A stretch of 39,086 nucleotides of DNA from JBBIWA01 sp037439425 (GTDB lineage: Bacteria > Acidobacteriota > Blastocatellia > RBC074): the NCBI GenBank assembly GCA_037439425.1, contig JBBIWA010000054.1, positions 1 through 39,086 on the forward strand, given 5' to 3'. Within the stretch, counting starts at the first letter, position 1; each line of letters opens with the position of its first letter. Positions 7,027-15,370 of the stretch are shown one piece after another. The translations under genes were made by a program, and so were the position numbers. The notes under the pieces were generated by a model that was not told where the DNA came from, ran no database searches, and saw nothing but the letters and a program-made list of their open reading frames with translations.

Positions 7027-7735
7027 GATAGGTGATGAGTCAAGTTCCACATGGTCGTCGTGCTGCAGCTGAGAAAGGCCCTATAAGCAGAGCCTAAAAA
7101 TGTCTCCTGCGGAGTTGCTAACACCATAACGAGACCTTAAGCCTCTTGGCATATCTGCTGCTTAACACGGCAACGAGGCTTCAGTGATCGGCGTCTGTAT
7201 ACGGCACTCTGGGCAAGCTCCTGTCCCGACTTCAGGAAGTTGAACTGGCTGAGTAAGGCCCGGCTGAAGCGTGACTGCTGGGGGCAGAAGCTGTAGCCGC
7301 CTGGCAGCAATTTGATTTTCACCCGACAGCTCAATCTTCAGTGGCCGGTAGTCAGGCGGTTGTTGGTTCGGGGTGTTCGGGTGAGAGAGTAAGGCTATAG
7401 GCAACAGCGATGATAGAGAAGCTGCTCAAAGTCTCGTTGGAGCATTAGTAAAGAAGTCATTCCTGCTGCGGCCAGGGCACTGCCACTGCTGAGTAGTACC
7501 CCCAATCGCCGAAATCTCATTGTCGTACCTAATCCCAGACCAACTGTCAGTCCAGATCTCGGGCCAGGTGTCGGGTCATTTCTTAACCAGTCGGCTTCCC
7601 ATTTCACTTCATCCTTCTCTTCATCCCGCTACTGTTCTATTTCGGTTTATAATTTGCTGGTTGTGCAAAGACTGCGACCGGATAGCCCGCAGGCTGAACT
7701 CAGGACCAACTCTGAATTGAAAAGGAGCCCCCTCC
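7027..7735. other. Gene-free stretch of about 700 bases
   Basis: No frame resembles a known protein; the short frames on both strands lack ribosome-binding sites and recognisable motifs. The only site of note is a consensus-like TATAAT at 7648-7653, about 80 bases upstream of the peptidase start, but no good -35 element stands at the right distance. It may hold the peptidase promoter. Confidence 0.4.
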
Positions 7736-10456
7736 ATGACTTGCCTATCTCGCCTAGCCATTATTTTCACTCTGCTTGCCGTTTTCGTGTTGCCACTGCA
7801 CGGCATTCACAGGCCTGTTGTCACAACCGGCGATCATATTCCAACGCCGGAGCAGTTTCTCGGCTTTCGCGTTGGCGCGGATAAAAAGCTCGCACGGTGG
7901 GACAAGATCGTAGAATATCTTCAATTGATCGCCAGAGCCTCGGACCGGGTAAACTTCCGTGAGCTGGGCCGGACGACGCTCAACAACTCTTTCGTGCTCG
8001 TCGAAATCAGCGCGCCGGAAACGCTCCGGAATCTCGACCGCTACAAACAGCTTGAGCGCAAGCTCTACTTTCAGGGCGGCGCTCCAACTGAAGCTGAACG
8101 CGAGGAGATCTTTCGGGCGGGCAAAGCTGTGGTGCTGGTGACTTGCAATGTCCATGCGACTGAAATTGGCGCTTCCCAAATGGTGCTTGAGCTAGTTCAT
8201 CGCCTGGCCACGGAAGAGTCACCGGCAGTCAAAAAGATTCTCGACAATGTGATCTTCCTGCTCATTCCGTCACTCAATCCAGACGGCCAGATCATGATCA
8301 CCGACTGGTACAACAAAAACGTCGGGACAGAATACGAAGCCAGCCCGCTGCCCTGGCTTTACCACCACTACGTCGGCCACGACAACAACCGCGATATGTA
8401 CATGTTCACGCAGAAAGAGAGCCAGTTGACGGCGCGTCTGCTGTGGCACGATTGGTTTCCGGCCGTCTGGCTCGATGAGCATCAGATGGGCAGCCAAGGC
8501 GCGCGCATCTTCGTGATGCCAGCGACCGATCCGATCAATCCCAACGTGCACCCGTTGATTTATCGCTGGAACGGCATCTTCGGTCAGGCGCAGGCTGCCG
8601 CGCTCGAAGCCGCAGGCAAAGAAGGGATCATTTACAACTCGACCTACACTAACTTCTGGCAGGGCGCACACGCCTGGAGCGGCTGGTGGCACAACCAGGT
8701 TGGGTTATTGACGGAAGTGGCAAGCGTGCGCATTGCTACGCCGATCGAGCAACAGCGCGCGCAGCTCGGCCGTCCCACTGCTGCGCTGGAAGAAGATTTC
8801 GAGACACAAAGGCGGCGGCTGATGGAAAATCCAAACGAACCATTGCCGCCACCGCGTGATGTCACTCCGCGCACCAACTACCCGCGCCCGTGGTTAGGCG
8901 GGCGCTGGACGTTGCGTGATATTGTGAATTACGAGTTGATCGTGACGATGGCGTTGCTGGAGACGGCTGCCGATCAGCGTGAGCCACTGCTGCGGCAAAT
9001 TTACGAAGTCAATCGCACAACTGTTGAGGCGGGCGCTAAAGGCAATCCGGCAGCGATCCTCATCGACGCCGAAGCGCAACACGATCCGCGCGCCGCGCTC
9101 ACGCTGCTGGAGAAGCTGCAGATGGGCGGCGTCGAAATCTTCCGCGCTGGACGTGAATTTGAAGCCGATGGCAAGAAGTACCCATCTGGGACCTTCCTCG
9201 TCCCGATGAATCAGGTCTTTGCGCGCTACGCCAAAGACCTGCTCGAAAAGCAGACCTATCCTGAAGTCAGGCGCGCACCCAACGCGCTGCCTGAACCTCC
9301 TTATGACGTGACGGGCTGGTCGCTTGGGATGCAAATGGGTGTTGAGACAGTCTTCGTTAAGGATCCGCTACCTGCGAGCCTTCCTCTGACTCGGTTGGAT
9401 GGAATCCCCAGGCTTGCTGGTGAAGTGCGCCCTGGCAAAGTGAAAGGGCCGGGTCGAATCTACAGTTTTCAACTCCAAGGAGCAGACGCCGCGCGAGTGA
9501 TCAATCGGCTGCTCAAAGCAGGCATCCCGGTTAATCGCACAGTATTACTGAAAGAAGACGGGAGCTCGCTCAACCAATTTGGTGCGGTCAACGTTCCAAC
9601 TCAAGAGATAGAAGCGCTAGCCCGTGAATTCGGCCTGCAGGTGAGCCTGACCGATACCACGCCCGGAGGCTTGCTCGGATTTGACGCCGTCAAGCCAGGT
9701 AACAAAATGCGAGAAGTCGGCAGCCTCAATCTACGTATGCCGCGCATTGGTCTTTATCAACCGTGGACTGCGAATATGGATGAAGGCTGGACGCGTTGGG
9801 TGCTGGAGCAATACGAATTCTCTTACACCACGCTCCACAATGCTGCCATCAAAGCAGGCAAGCTGCGCGAAAAGTTTGACGTCGTGATCTTGCCTGATCA
9901 GCAAATGCGCGAGATCATCGAAGGGCTTAACTACCGGACGATACGCCCGGAATACCGTGGCGGCATCGGCGATGAAGGTGTCGCAGCGTTGCGCGCTTTC
10001 GTGCGTGAAGGTGGAACGCTCATCACGCTGGGCGCAAGCTGCGATCTGGCGATTGAAAAGTTTCCGATCCCAGTGCGCAATCTCAAGCGGGGTTTGACGC
10101 GCGAGCAACATTATGCGCCGGGCACGATCGTGCGCCTTCAGCTTGACGCCTCGCACCCGATTGGCTTCGGAATGCCTGCTGAAACCTACGGCTTTTACAA
10201 CAACAGCCCTTTCTTCGCGCTGGTCGAAGGTTTTGCGGCACATCGCGCTACGGTGGTGGTGCGCTATCCGAACGCAGGCGTGCTGGCTTCGGGCTGGCTG
10301 CGCGGCGAAGAGATGATGGCTGGTCGCGCCGCAGTCGTAGCAGTTGAAATGAATCCAGGCCGCATCATTCTCTTTGGCCTGCGCCCGCAACACCGCGCGC
10401 AAACTCACGCAACCTTTCCACTGCTCTTCAATGCGCTCTATTGGGCTGCGAGGTGA
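7736..10456 (+). CDS. Secreted M14-family zinc metallocarboxypeptidase-like protein
   Basis: A 906-residue exported peptidase. The N-terminus MTCLSRLAIIFTLLAVFV is a signal peptide. The M14 zinc motif is visible as CNVHATEIGASQ (His140, Glu143), with a third ligand probably in the following HHYVGHDNNRDMYMF segment and the substrate-side DEHQMGSQGARIF. After the roughly 400-residue catalytic part come about 500 further residues, including a Rossmann-like region (about 655-770, VVILPDQQMREIIEGL ... LRAFVREGGTLITLG) that looks like a glutamine-amidotransferase-type fold without a recognisable Cys. Large M14 proteins of this layout occur in Acidobacteria and Bacteroidetes. AGGAG precedes the ATG at 7736. 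It probably removes C-terminal residues or amides from peptides outside the cell; substrate unknown. Confidence 0.8.
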   Translation: MTCLSRLAIIFTLLAVFVLPLHGIHRPVVTTGDHIPTPEQFLGFRVGADKKLARWDKIVEYLQLIARASDRVNFRELGRTTLNNSFVLVEISAPETLRNLDRYKQLERKLYFQGGAPTEAEREEIFRAGKAVVLVTCNVHATEIGASQMVLELVHRLATEESPAVKKILDNVIFLLIPSLNPDGQIMITDWYNKNVGTEYEASPLPWLYHHYVGHDNNRDMYMFTQKESQLTARLLWHDWFPAVWLDEHQMGSQGARIFVMPATDPINPNVHPLIYRWNGIFGQAQAAALEAAGKEGIIYNSTYTNFWQGAHAWSGWWHNQVGLLTEVASVRIATPIEQQRAQLGRPTAALEEDFETQRRRLMENPNEPLPPPRDVTPRTNYPRPWLGGRWTLRDIVNYELIVTMALLETAADQREPLLRQIYEVNRTTVEAGAKGNPAAILIDAEAQHDPRAALTLLEKLQMGGVEIFRAGREFEADGKKYPSGTFLVPMNQVFARYAKDLLEKQTYPEVRRAPNALPEPPYDVTGWSLGMQMGVETVFVKDPLPASLPLTRLDGIPRLAGEVRPGKVKGPGRIYSFQLQGADAARVINRLLKAGIPVNRTVLLKEDGSSLNQFGAVNVPTQEIEALAREFGLQVSLTDTTPGGLLGFDAVKPGNKMREVGSLNLRMPRIGLYQPWTANMDEGWTRWVLEQYEFSYTTLHNAAIKAGKLREKFDVVILPDQQMREIIEGLNYRTIRPEYRGGIGDEGVAALRAFVREGGTLITLGASCDLAIEKFPIPVRNLKRGLTREQHYAPGTIVRLQLDASHPIGFGMPAETYGFYNNSPFFALVEGFAAHRATVVVRYPNAGVLASGWLRGEEMMAGRAAVVAVEMNPGRIILFGLRPQHRAQTHATFPLLFNALYWAAR

Positions 10457-10511
10457 GCTGCTGGCACGTTTCTCGGTCACTGAAGCAATCTGTACTGTGG
10501 ATTGCCAAAAT

Positions 10512-10808
10512 ATGAAGGAAAGCATTTATCAACTGGTGTGGAGGAAACGCCTGTCTCAACAGGGAAGCTGCTTCCGAGAGTATCTGCGCCTCCCCAATTA
10601 CCGGGCACTACGCGATTGGGAGTTGAAAGAGATTGCCCCACTCACCGTGCTGTTTGACCCTCACGAGAGTGGCCAATCTCCACTCTTCGAGATTTTCGCT
10701 TTCCTTTCGGAGTGTTTCTCAAATGGCACTTCGCAAGGGAGCGAGTCATCGCCGCCAGGAGAAATCTCTTTGCCCATTGACTATCGCAAACAATCGTTTT
10801 ACAAATGA
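10512..10808 (+). CDS. Doubtful 98-codon ORF between the peptidase and redox genes
   Basis: An ATG at 10512 opens 98 codons (MKESIYQLVWRKRLSQQG ... DYRKQSFYK). The ATG is preceded by CAAAAT rather than a ribosome-binding site, and the sequence shows no motif, membrane segment or family resemblance. The gap from 10457 to 10940 otherwise holds nothing recognisable. It may be noise. Confidence 0.15.
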   Translation: MKESIYQLVWRKRLSQQGSCFREYLRLPNYRALRDWELKEIAPLTVLFDPHESGQSPLFEIFAFLSECFSNGTSQGSESSPPGEISLPIDYRKQSFYK

Positions 10809-10940
10809 GTCAGCGTACAAGCAGAGTTTGGCGACACGTTGACGCCCGAATCTATATCTCTTCTGAGCAGATTTTCCGCCCCACTAGATTGCATGGCTGA
10901 ATGAGTAGGTCATTAATTTGCCAACAAGCAGAGGAAATAG

Positions 10941-13388
10941 ATGCCACAGGAAATCACCAAACATAGCGAAGTGTTGGAAGCGGTCAAAAGCATCCGGGCC
11001 ATTGCTGAGCTGGCTGCCTGTCACGATGGTCATTATGATTATGAGCTGGACCTGGAGGTTACTGTCTATGGCCGCAACTACAGCGGCAAGAAAGTCGGTC
11101 CCTATGTCCGCTTGCTGACTTACAGCCCCGGCGAAGAGATTGTGCGCGAAGGAGAGTGGGGTGGCAATAGTTTCTACTTCGTGGTGAAGGGCAGAGCCGA
11201 GGTCTTCGTGCAGGGCGAGAGCGGTGAGACTAAAGTGGCAGAGATTCCGGCTCCCCTGCAGTTTGGGGAAATGTCTGTGCTGGCCGGGGTGCCGCGCGCT
11301 GCTACAGTGCGCGCTCCGCAAAGCGAGCCGGTGCAAGTGCTGGAGGTGCAAAGGCCGGCGTTGCGTTTGCTGCGCAAATTGCCTGCATTTGGTGAAACAC
11401 TCGACACCAACTATCGTCGTTATGGTCGCGCCGCCACGCTTCAAAGCTTAGGCGCAGCCACGGAGCTTAGTTCTGAGGTCATCAAGCAGCTTGAAGCGAT
11501 CTCGCAGTTTCGCGTCTTCTCCAAGCATCACGTTCTGTTTCGCGCTGGTGAACCGATCAAACGTATTTATCTACTTAGGTCTGGCTGGATGAAGCTTTCG
11601 CCTAGCACTCAGCTTATCCCCCTAAGCGATCACGATGCGCGCAATTGGGCGGCATTAGCCAATGAGAGTTTCATCGGTCCAGCGCATTGCTTCGGCCTCG
11701 AAGGCATCACGCGTGATCGTCAGTGGCCGCAAACAGCAACGGTGCTGGGGCGCGCTGAGGTGCTGGAAATTTCTATCTCGAAGCTGCGCCAATACCCGGA
11801 ATTGCGTGAAGCCTTGATGGCCGCGCTCGATCCCTTAGCAGTTCCGCCCTTGACGACACAGCAGCGCTCTCCGGTGCCGGTTGCGAAAGCGCAGTCAGAG
11901 TTGATTGAAACGGGATTGGTCGATGGCACCAATCTGCTCGTGATGGATATGGACCTGTGCGTGCGGTGCGGCAACTGCTCGCTGGCCTGCCACCGCGTGC
12001 ACGGGCAATCGCGGCTGTTGCGGCGCGGCATTCATATCACCCGCCCAATTTCGTTGAAGAAGAATTCCGGCTTTCAAAGTTTGCTCTCTCCCGCTGTCTG
12101 CATGCATTGCCGGGACCCGGAGTGTCTGACCGGTTGCCCGACCGGAGCTATCGGCCGGTTCGCGGGCGGCGAAGTGGATATCGACCCGAAGAAATGCATC
12201 GGTTGCGGCGATTGTGCAACGCAATGTCCTTACAACGCTATCTCGATGGTGCCGCGCAGAAGTGCTGGAAGCGACCGGGTAAGCCGCTGGCGAGGCTGGT
12301 TTCGATTGGCTTCTGAGCCGCTGCCCGAGCCGGTGGAAACAGTCGAAGACCTACTCGCAGTAAAATGCAATCTGTGCCGCGGGACAGCTCTCAACCCGCC
12401 CGGAGCCAGGACCAGAGCTTACAGTTGTGAGGAGAACTGTCCCACAGGGGCGCTGTTGCGTGTTGACCCGCGCGCCTATTTTGCCGAGATCAAACAGATC
12501 GAAGGTCTGGTTTTCAAAGATGCGACGCATGCAGTTGGCCGCCACCTCTCGCACAAAGACCCCGGCAAACGGCTGGCTCACGCCATTGGCCTGAGCGTCA
12601 CGCTCGCTCTTACTGCTTTGACCATTCTCGGAATGGTGCGTTATGGGTTGGAGACGCCGCTGCTTGGCCGCTGGTTAGATTTGCGGTGGTTGACCGGACT
12701 GATCGGTTTGGTTGGCATCCTTGGAGTGATGGCCTATCCGGTGCGGCGGCAGATCTATCGGCGGCGCGCCGGGCCATTACGTTACTGGATGCTGGCTCAC
12801 AGTTATCTCGGCGTCATTGCAGGGATAGTGTTGTTGCCGCACGGGGGAAGTAGCTCTGGCGGCGCGCTGACGACGGCGCTGATGATTTCCTTTGATCTGG
12901 TAATTCTTACCGGATTGTTTGGCATCCTCTGTTACTTGTTTGCGCCACGTCTGTTGACCCGGATCGAAGGACAGCCGCTACTGATCGAAGACCTCACCGA
13001 GCGCCGCGAAGAGTTGAGCGAAGAGATAAACAGGACGATGGCAGCGGCTTCAGGTCAGGTGCGCGAGCTAATTAAACGGCGCGTCCTTGGGCGCTTTCTC
13101 TCATTCGGTTACTTGATGCGCCAATACCTGAGGCAGGAAAGTCTGGAAGCGATGATACAAGCTACTCGCGCCGAATTTCAATCAACTGCTGCGAGTTTGC
13201 CCGAAGCGGAGCGCGAAGCTCTCTTGCACGCGGTTGAGCTGGCCGCTATGCTGCGCCGCTGTGACGCTTTGATCTATTTGCATCAACTGCTCAAGCTCTG
13301 GCTGGCTCCGCATGTGTTGGTGACCTCACTGATGCTGGCGCTGATGGTGGTTCACATTATCCAGGTCGTCTATTTTGCGTCGTGGTGA
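10941..13388 (+). CDS. Tandem cNMP-binding, multi-cluster Fe-S and membrane cytochrome b-like fusion protein
   Basis: An 815-residue redox protein. Domains in order: CNBD 1 (about 50-155, with FGEMSVLAGVPRAATVRA, keeping the G-E and Arg of the phosphate-binding cassette); CNBD 2 (about 190-300, where the cassette Glu and Arg are missing, in GLEGITRDRQWPQTATVL); then a four-cluster ferredoxin region from residue 340 (CVRCGNCSLACHRVHG, CMHCRDPECLTGCPTG, CIGCGDCATQCPYNA, CNLCRG with CEENCPTG); then about five transmembrane helices (from about 545, e.g. HAIGLSVTLALTALTILG, WMLAHSYLGVIAGIVLLPHG, LWLAPHVLVTSLML, LMVVHIIQVVYF) with several His positioned as haem ligands. It likely moves electrons between a cytosolic donor and the membrane, gated by a cyclic nucleotide or similar ligand. 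GAGGAAATAG precedes the ATG at 10941. The cytochrome at 13596 is the probable partner. Confidence 0.75.
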   Translation: MPQEITKHSEVLEAVKSIRAIAELAACHDGHYDYELDLEVTVYGRNYSGKKVGPYVRLLTYSPGEEIVREGEWGGNSFYFVVKGRAEVFVQGESGETKVAEIPAPLQFGEMSVLAGVPRAATVRAPQSEPVQVLEVQRPALRLLRKLPAFGETLDTNYRRYGRAATLQSLGAATELSSEVIKQLEAISQFRVFSKHHVLFRAGEPIKRIYLLRSGWMKLSPSTQLIPLSDHDARNWAALANESFIGPAHCFGLEGITRDRQWPQTATVLGRAEVLEISISKLRQYPELREALMAALDPLAVPPLTTQQRSPVPVAKAQSELIETGLVDGTNLLVMDMDLCVRCGNCSLACHRVHGQSRLLRRGIHITRPISLKKNSGFQSLLSPAVCMHCRDPECLTGCPTGAIGRFAGGEVDIDPKKCIGCGDCATQCPYNAISMVPRRSAGSDRVSRWRGWFRLASEPLPEPVETVEDLLAVKCNLCRGTALNPPGARTRAYSCEENCPTGALLRVDPRAYFAEIKQIEGLVFKDATHAVGRHLSHKDPGKRLAHAIGLSVTLALTALTILGMVRYGLETPLLGRWLDLRWLTGLIGLVGILGVMAYPVRRQIYRRRAGPLRYWMLAHSYLGVIAGIVLLPHGGSSSGGALTTALMISFDLVILTGLFGILCYLFAPRLLTRIEGQPLLIEDLTERREELSEEINRTMAAASGQVRELIKRRVLGRFLSFGYLMRQYLRQESLEAMIQATRAEFQSTAASLPEAEREALLHAVELAAMLRRCDALIYLHQLLKLWLAPHVLVTSLMLALMVVHIIQVVYFASW

Positions 13389-13595
13389 TTGAGCTTTGGC
13401 GCAGGCGTTTTAGCGTGATGGCGCTGATCACTTACAGCTGCTATCGAAATCCGCTGTAGATGTCAGGTCATAATGGACTTCATCTGGTTCTGGAGAATTG
13501 AGAGCGATCAGCGTCGCCCTCCTGTTGCAGCAACTGGAGAGCGCCATGGGCGACTGAGCTCAGCACCACCAGGTAATCCGCAGGATAGATAAACG

Positions 13596-15002
13596 ATGGT
13601 GACTAGTAAGTTCATTATCACGCGAAAGGATCTAAACCTTGATCAGGTGGTGATCGAGAGCGAAGGCCTGACGATTGGGCGGCTCTCCGGCAATGATCTG
13701 GTGCTCAATCATCCTACGGTTTCGCGCACGCATGCCGGGATCAAGGAGATCAATGGCGATTATTGGATCTTCAATTTGTCGAAAGCCAATGGCACGTTGC
13801 TCAACGGAGAGTTGGTCGAGAGCACTCCACTAGCCGATGGTGACTTGATTCAGATCGGCCCTTTTCTTCTTTCTCCGACCTACACTAGTGACGGATTGGC
13901 GCTGACGGTCGAGATGAGCCTCAAGCCGTTGCCGGCCGAGACTGTAGGAACGCGGCCGCTCGAGATTGGCGGAGAAGGCGGCAAAACCGTTCTGCTTAGC
14001 CCTGAAGCACAGCGCATGAAGCCGACGCCGAAAGGGACGCGGCGGCTATCGGGCACGGGCTTGCTCACCGGCATGTTGCCGCAGCCCGATGAACAAGCGC
14101 TGAAAGTCTTTTGGGAGAAACGCCAACGCGAAGCGGGCAAGCTGGTCGCAGAATCGCCACTGAAACCAAGAGGCAAGAGGCGATTAGGCAAAGCGCAATT
14201 CAACTGGCGCCCGACGCGAGATCTGCAGCGCCCCTGGCCGCTGGGAGTCTTCTCCTGGGGAGCCATCGTTGTCACGCTGCTGTCTGTCGTGGCAGCCTTT
14301 GCTTACAAGGAGGCCTATTCTCCTGGAGCCTTGTCTGCACCGCACGCGCGCGCTGAACTAGCGATCGCTCCAGCGATTGCTACTCGCCCGAATGCAGGTT
14401 CGTGCACGAGCTGCCATGCGCTGCAGGCCTCGATCGAGCAGAATTGCGCTTCGTGCCACACCACACCGGCCTTTGATCCCAGGGTCTCGGAAAAACATAT
14501 GGCTGTCGGGCTGCGCTGTGTCGATTGCCATACTGAGCATCAGGGGGTGAACTTTCAGCCCGCCGTGGTCGCTAACGCTTCGTGCATAAGTTGTCACCGC
14601 GATGGTGTGGTTGTCCAGGGCAAAGCCTTGGGCACACCGCATGGTGGAACGCTCGGCTATCCGGTGCAAGAGGGTAGGTGGGTCTGGGTGGGGATCAGTC
14701 AGGCAGAATGGCAGCGCAAGGGGTTGCCTGGTTTATCCTCACAGTTTACGCTCAAAGAGCAGTTCCATCTCATTCACATAGCCGGGCGACGGCAAGGACG
14801 TGCCAACTGCACTGATTGTCATCAGGCCGGCTTTGAAGGTGAAGCGTTATTTCAGGGTGTGCGCCAGTCGTGCGCTAGTTGTCATGCGATTGACTATCAG
14901 GTAGATGATGACAAGGAAGCTGGCACTGGCTGTATCTCATGCCACGCCCAGCATGGGGAAGAGAAAGAGTTGCGGGCCTCAATGCGGCGCGCTGGCCAAT
15001 GA
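13596..15002 (+). CDS. FHA-domain, single-transmembrane, seven-haem c-type cytochrome
   Basis: A 468-residue fusion. Residues about 5-95 form an FHA domain (IGRLSGNDLVLNHPTVSRTH, then KANGTLLNGE) with the Arg, Ser and Asn of phosphothreonine binding in place. A Pro/Lys-rich linker follows, then one membrane helix (WGAIVVTLLSVVAAFAY, about 218-240), then seven CxxCH haem-c sites from residue 270 to 446: CTSCH, CASCH, CVDCH, CISCH, CTDCH, CASCH, CISCH. The predicted topology is FHA in the cytoplasm and haems in the periplasm. It lies about 200 bases after the Fe-S/cytochrome b-like gene and is probably its electron acceptor or donor. AGGATAG precedes the ATG. I know of cytochrome c3-like FHA fusions only loosely, so partner and ligand are unproved. 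Confidence 0.85.
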   Translation: MVTSKFIITRKDLNLDQVVIESEGLTIGRLSGNDLVLNHPTVSRTHAGIKEINGDYWIFNLSKANGTLLNGELVESTPLADGDLIQIGPFLLSPTYTSDGLALTVEMSLKPLPAETVGTRPLEIGGEGGKTVLLSPEAQRMKPTPKGTRRLSGTGLLTGMLPQPDEQALKVFWEKRQREAGKLVAESPLKPRGKRRLGKAQFNWRPTRDLQRPWPLGVFSWGAIVVTLLSVVAAFAYKEAYSPGALSAPHARAELAIAPAIATRPNAGSCTSCHALQASIEQNCASCHTTPAFDPRVSEKHMAVGLRCVDCHTEHQGVNFQPAVVANASCISCHRDGVVVQGKALGTPHGGTLGYPVQEGRWVWVGISQAEWQRKGLPGLSSQFTLKEQFHLIHIAGRRQGRANCTDCHQAGFEGEALFQGVRQSCASCHAIDYQVDDDKEAGTGCISCHAQHGEEKELRASMRRAGQ

Positions 15003-15031
15003 AGATCAAATCACGAAAGCCCCTAGCTTCT

Positions 15032-15088
15032 GACCTCAGGGGTGAGACCAATAATTCAGGGGTGAGACTAATAATAAGGTCTGAGGTC
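15032..15088. repeat. 20-base tandem duplication inside an 8-base inverted repeat
   Basis: TCAGGGGTGAGACCAATAAT is repeated at once as TCAGGGGTGAGACTAATAAT (15036-15055 and 15056-15075, one mismatch). The pair is bracketed by GACCTCAG (15032-15039) and CTGAGGTC (15081-15088). It follows the cytochrome stop by 30 bases and could fold as a hairpin. Confidence 0.65.
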
Positions 15089-15169
15089 TGGTCGCGTGGC
15101 GACAGCCCTGAAAGTGATGCTGATCGATTGCGGGCGAGACGCACTGGTGGACCCAGAGATTTTCATGAG

Positions 15170-15262
15170 CCTGGATACGCACGCTTGCGAGCGTGCCCAG
15201 TCTCCGGTAATGGCTTACTTGACAAGACAGGCACGCAAGGATGCGTGCGCTCCCAGAATCGG
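15170..15262 (+). repeat. REP-like hairpin repeat, first of a tandem pair
   Basis: CCTGGATACGCAC, GCTTGCGAGCGTGCCCAG, TCTCCGGTAATGGCTTAC and GCACGCAAGGATGCGTGCG in order. A short tail resembling the repeat's end (GGTGGACCCAGAGATTTTC) precedes it at 15145-15163, the remnant of a further copy. Confidence 0.8.
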
Positions 15263-15365
15263 CCTGGGTAGGCACGCTTGCGAGCGTGCCCAGTCTCCGG
15301 TAATGGCTTACTTGACAAGACAGGCACGCAAGGATGGGGGCGTACCCAAGGGTTTTCCGCAGGAG
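15263..15365 (+). repeat. REP-like hairpin repeat, second of the tandem pair, supplying the ATPase ribosome-binding site
   Basis: Nearly identical to the preceding copy over its first 75 bases and ends in GGGTTTTCCGCAGGAG. The terminal AGGAG (15361-15365) stands five bases before the GTG start at 15371. Confidence 0.8.
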
Positions 15366-15370
15366 TGAAC

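Noticed and set aside
7027..7735. Several short frames on both strands
   Set aside because: No ribosome-binding sites, no motifs, and the codon patterns do not resemble real genes.
15278..15370. Longer start for the ClpX-like gene inside the repeat
   Set aside because: The extra N-terminus is encoded by repeat sequence, and a GTG with AGGAG at the right distance lies downstream.
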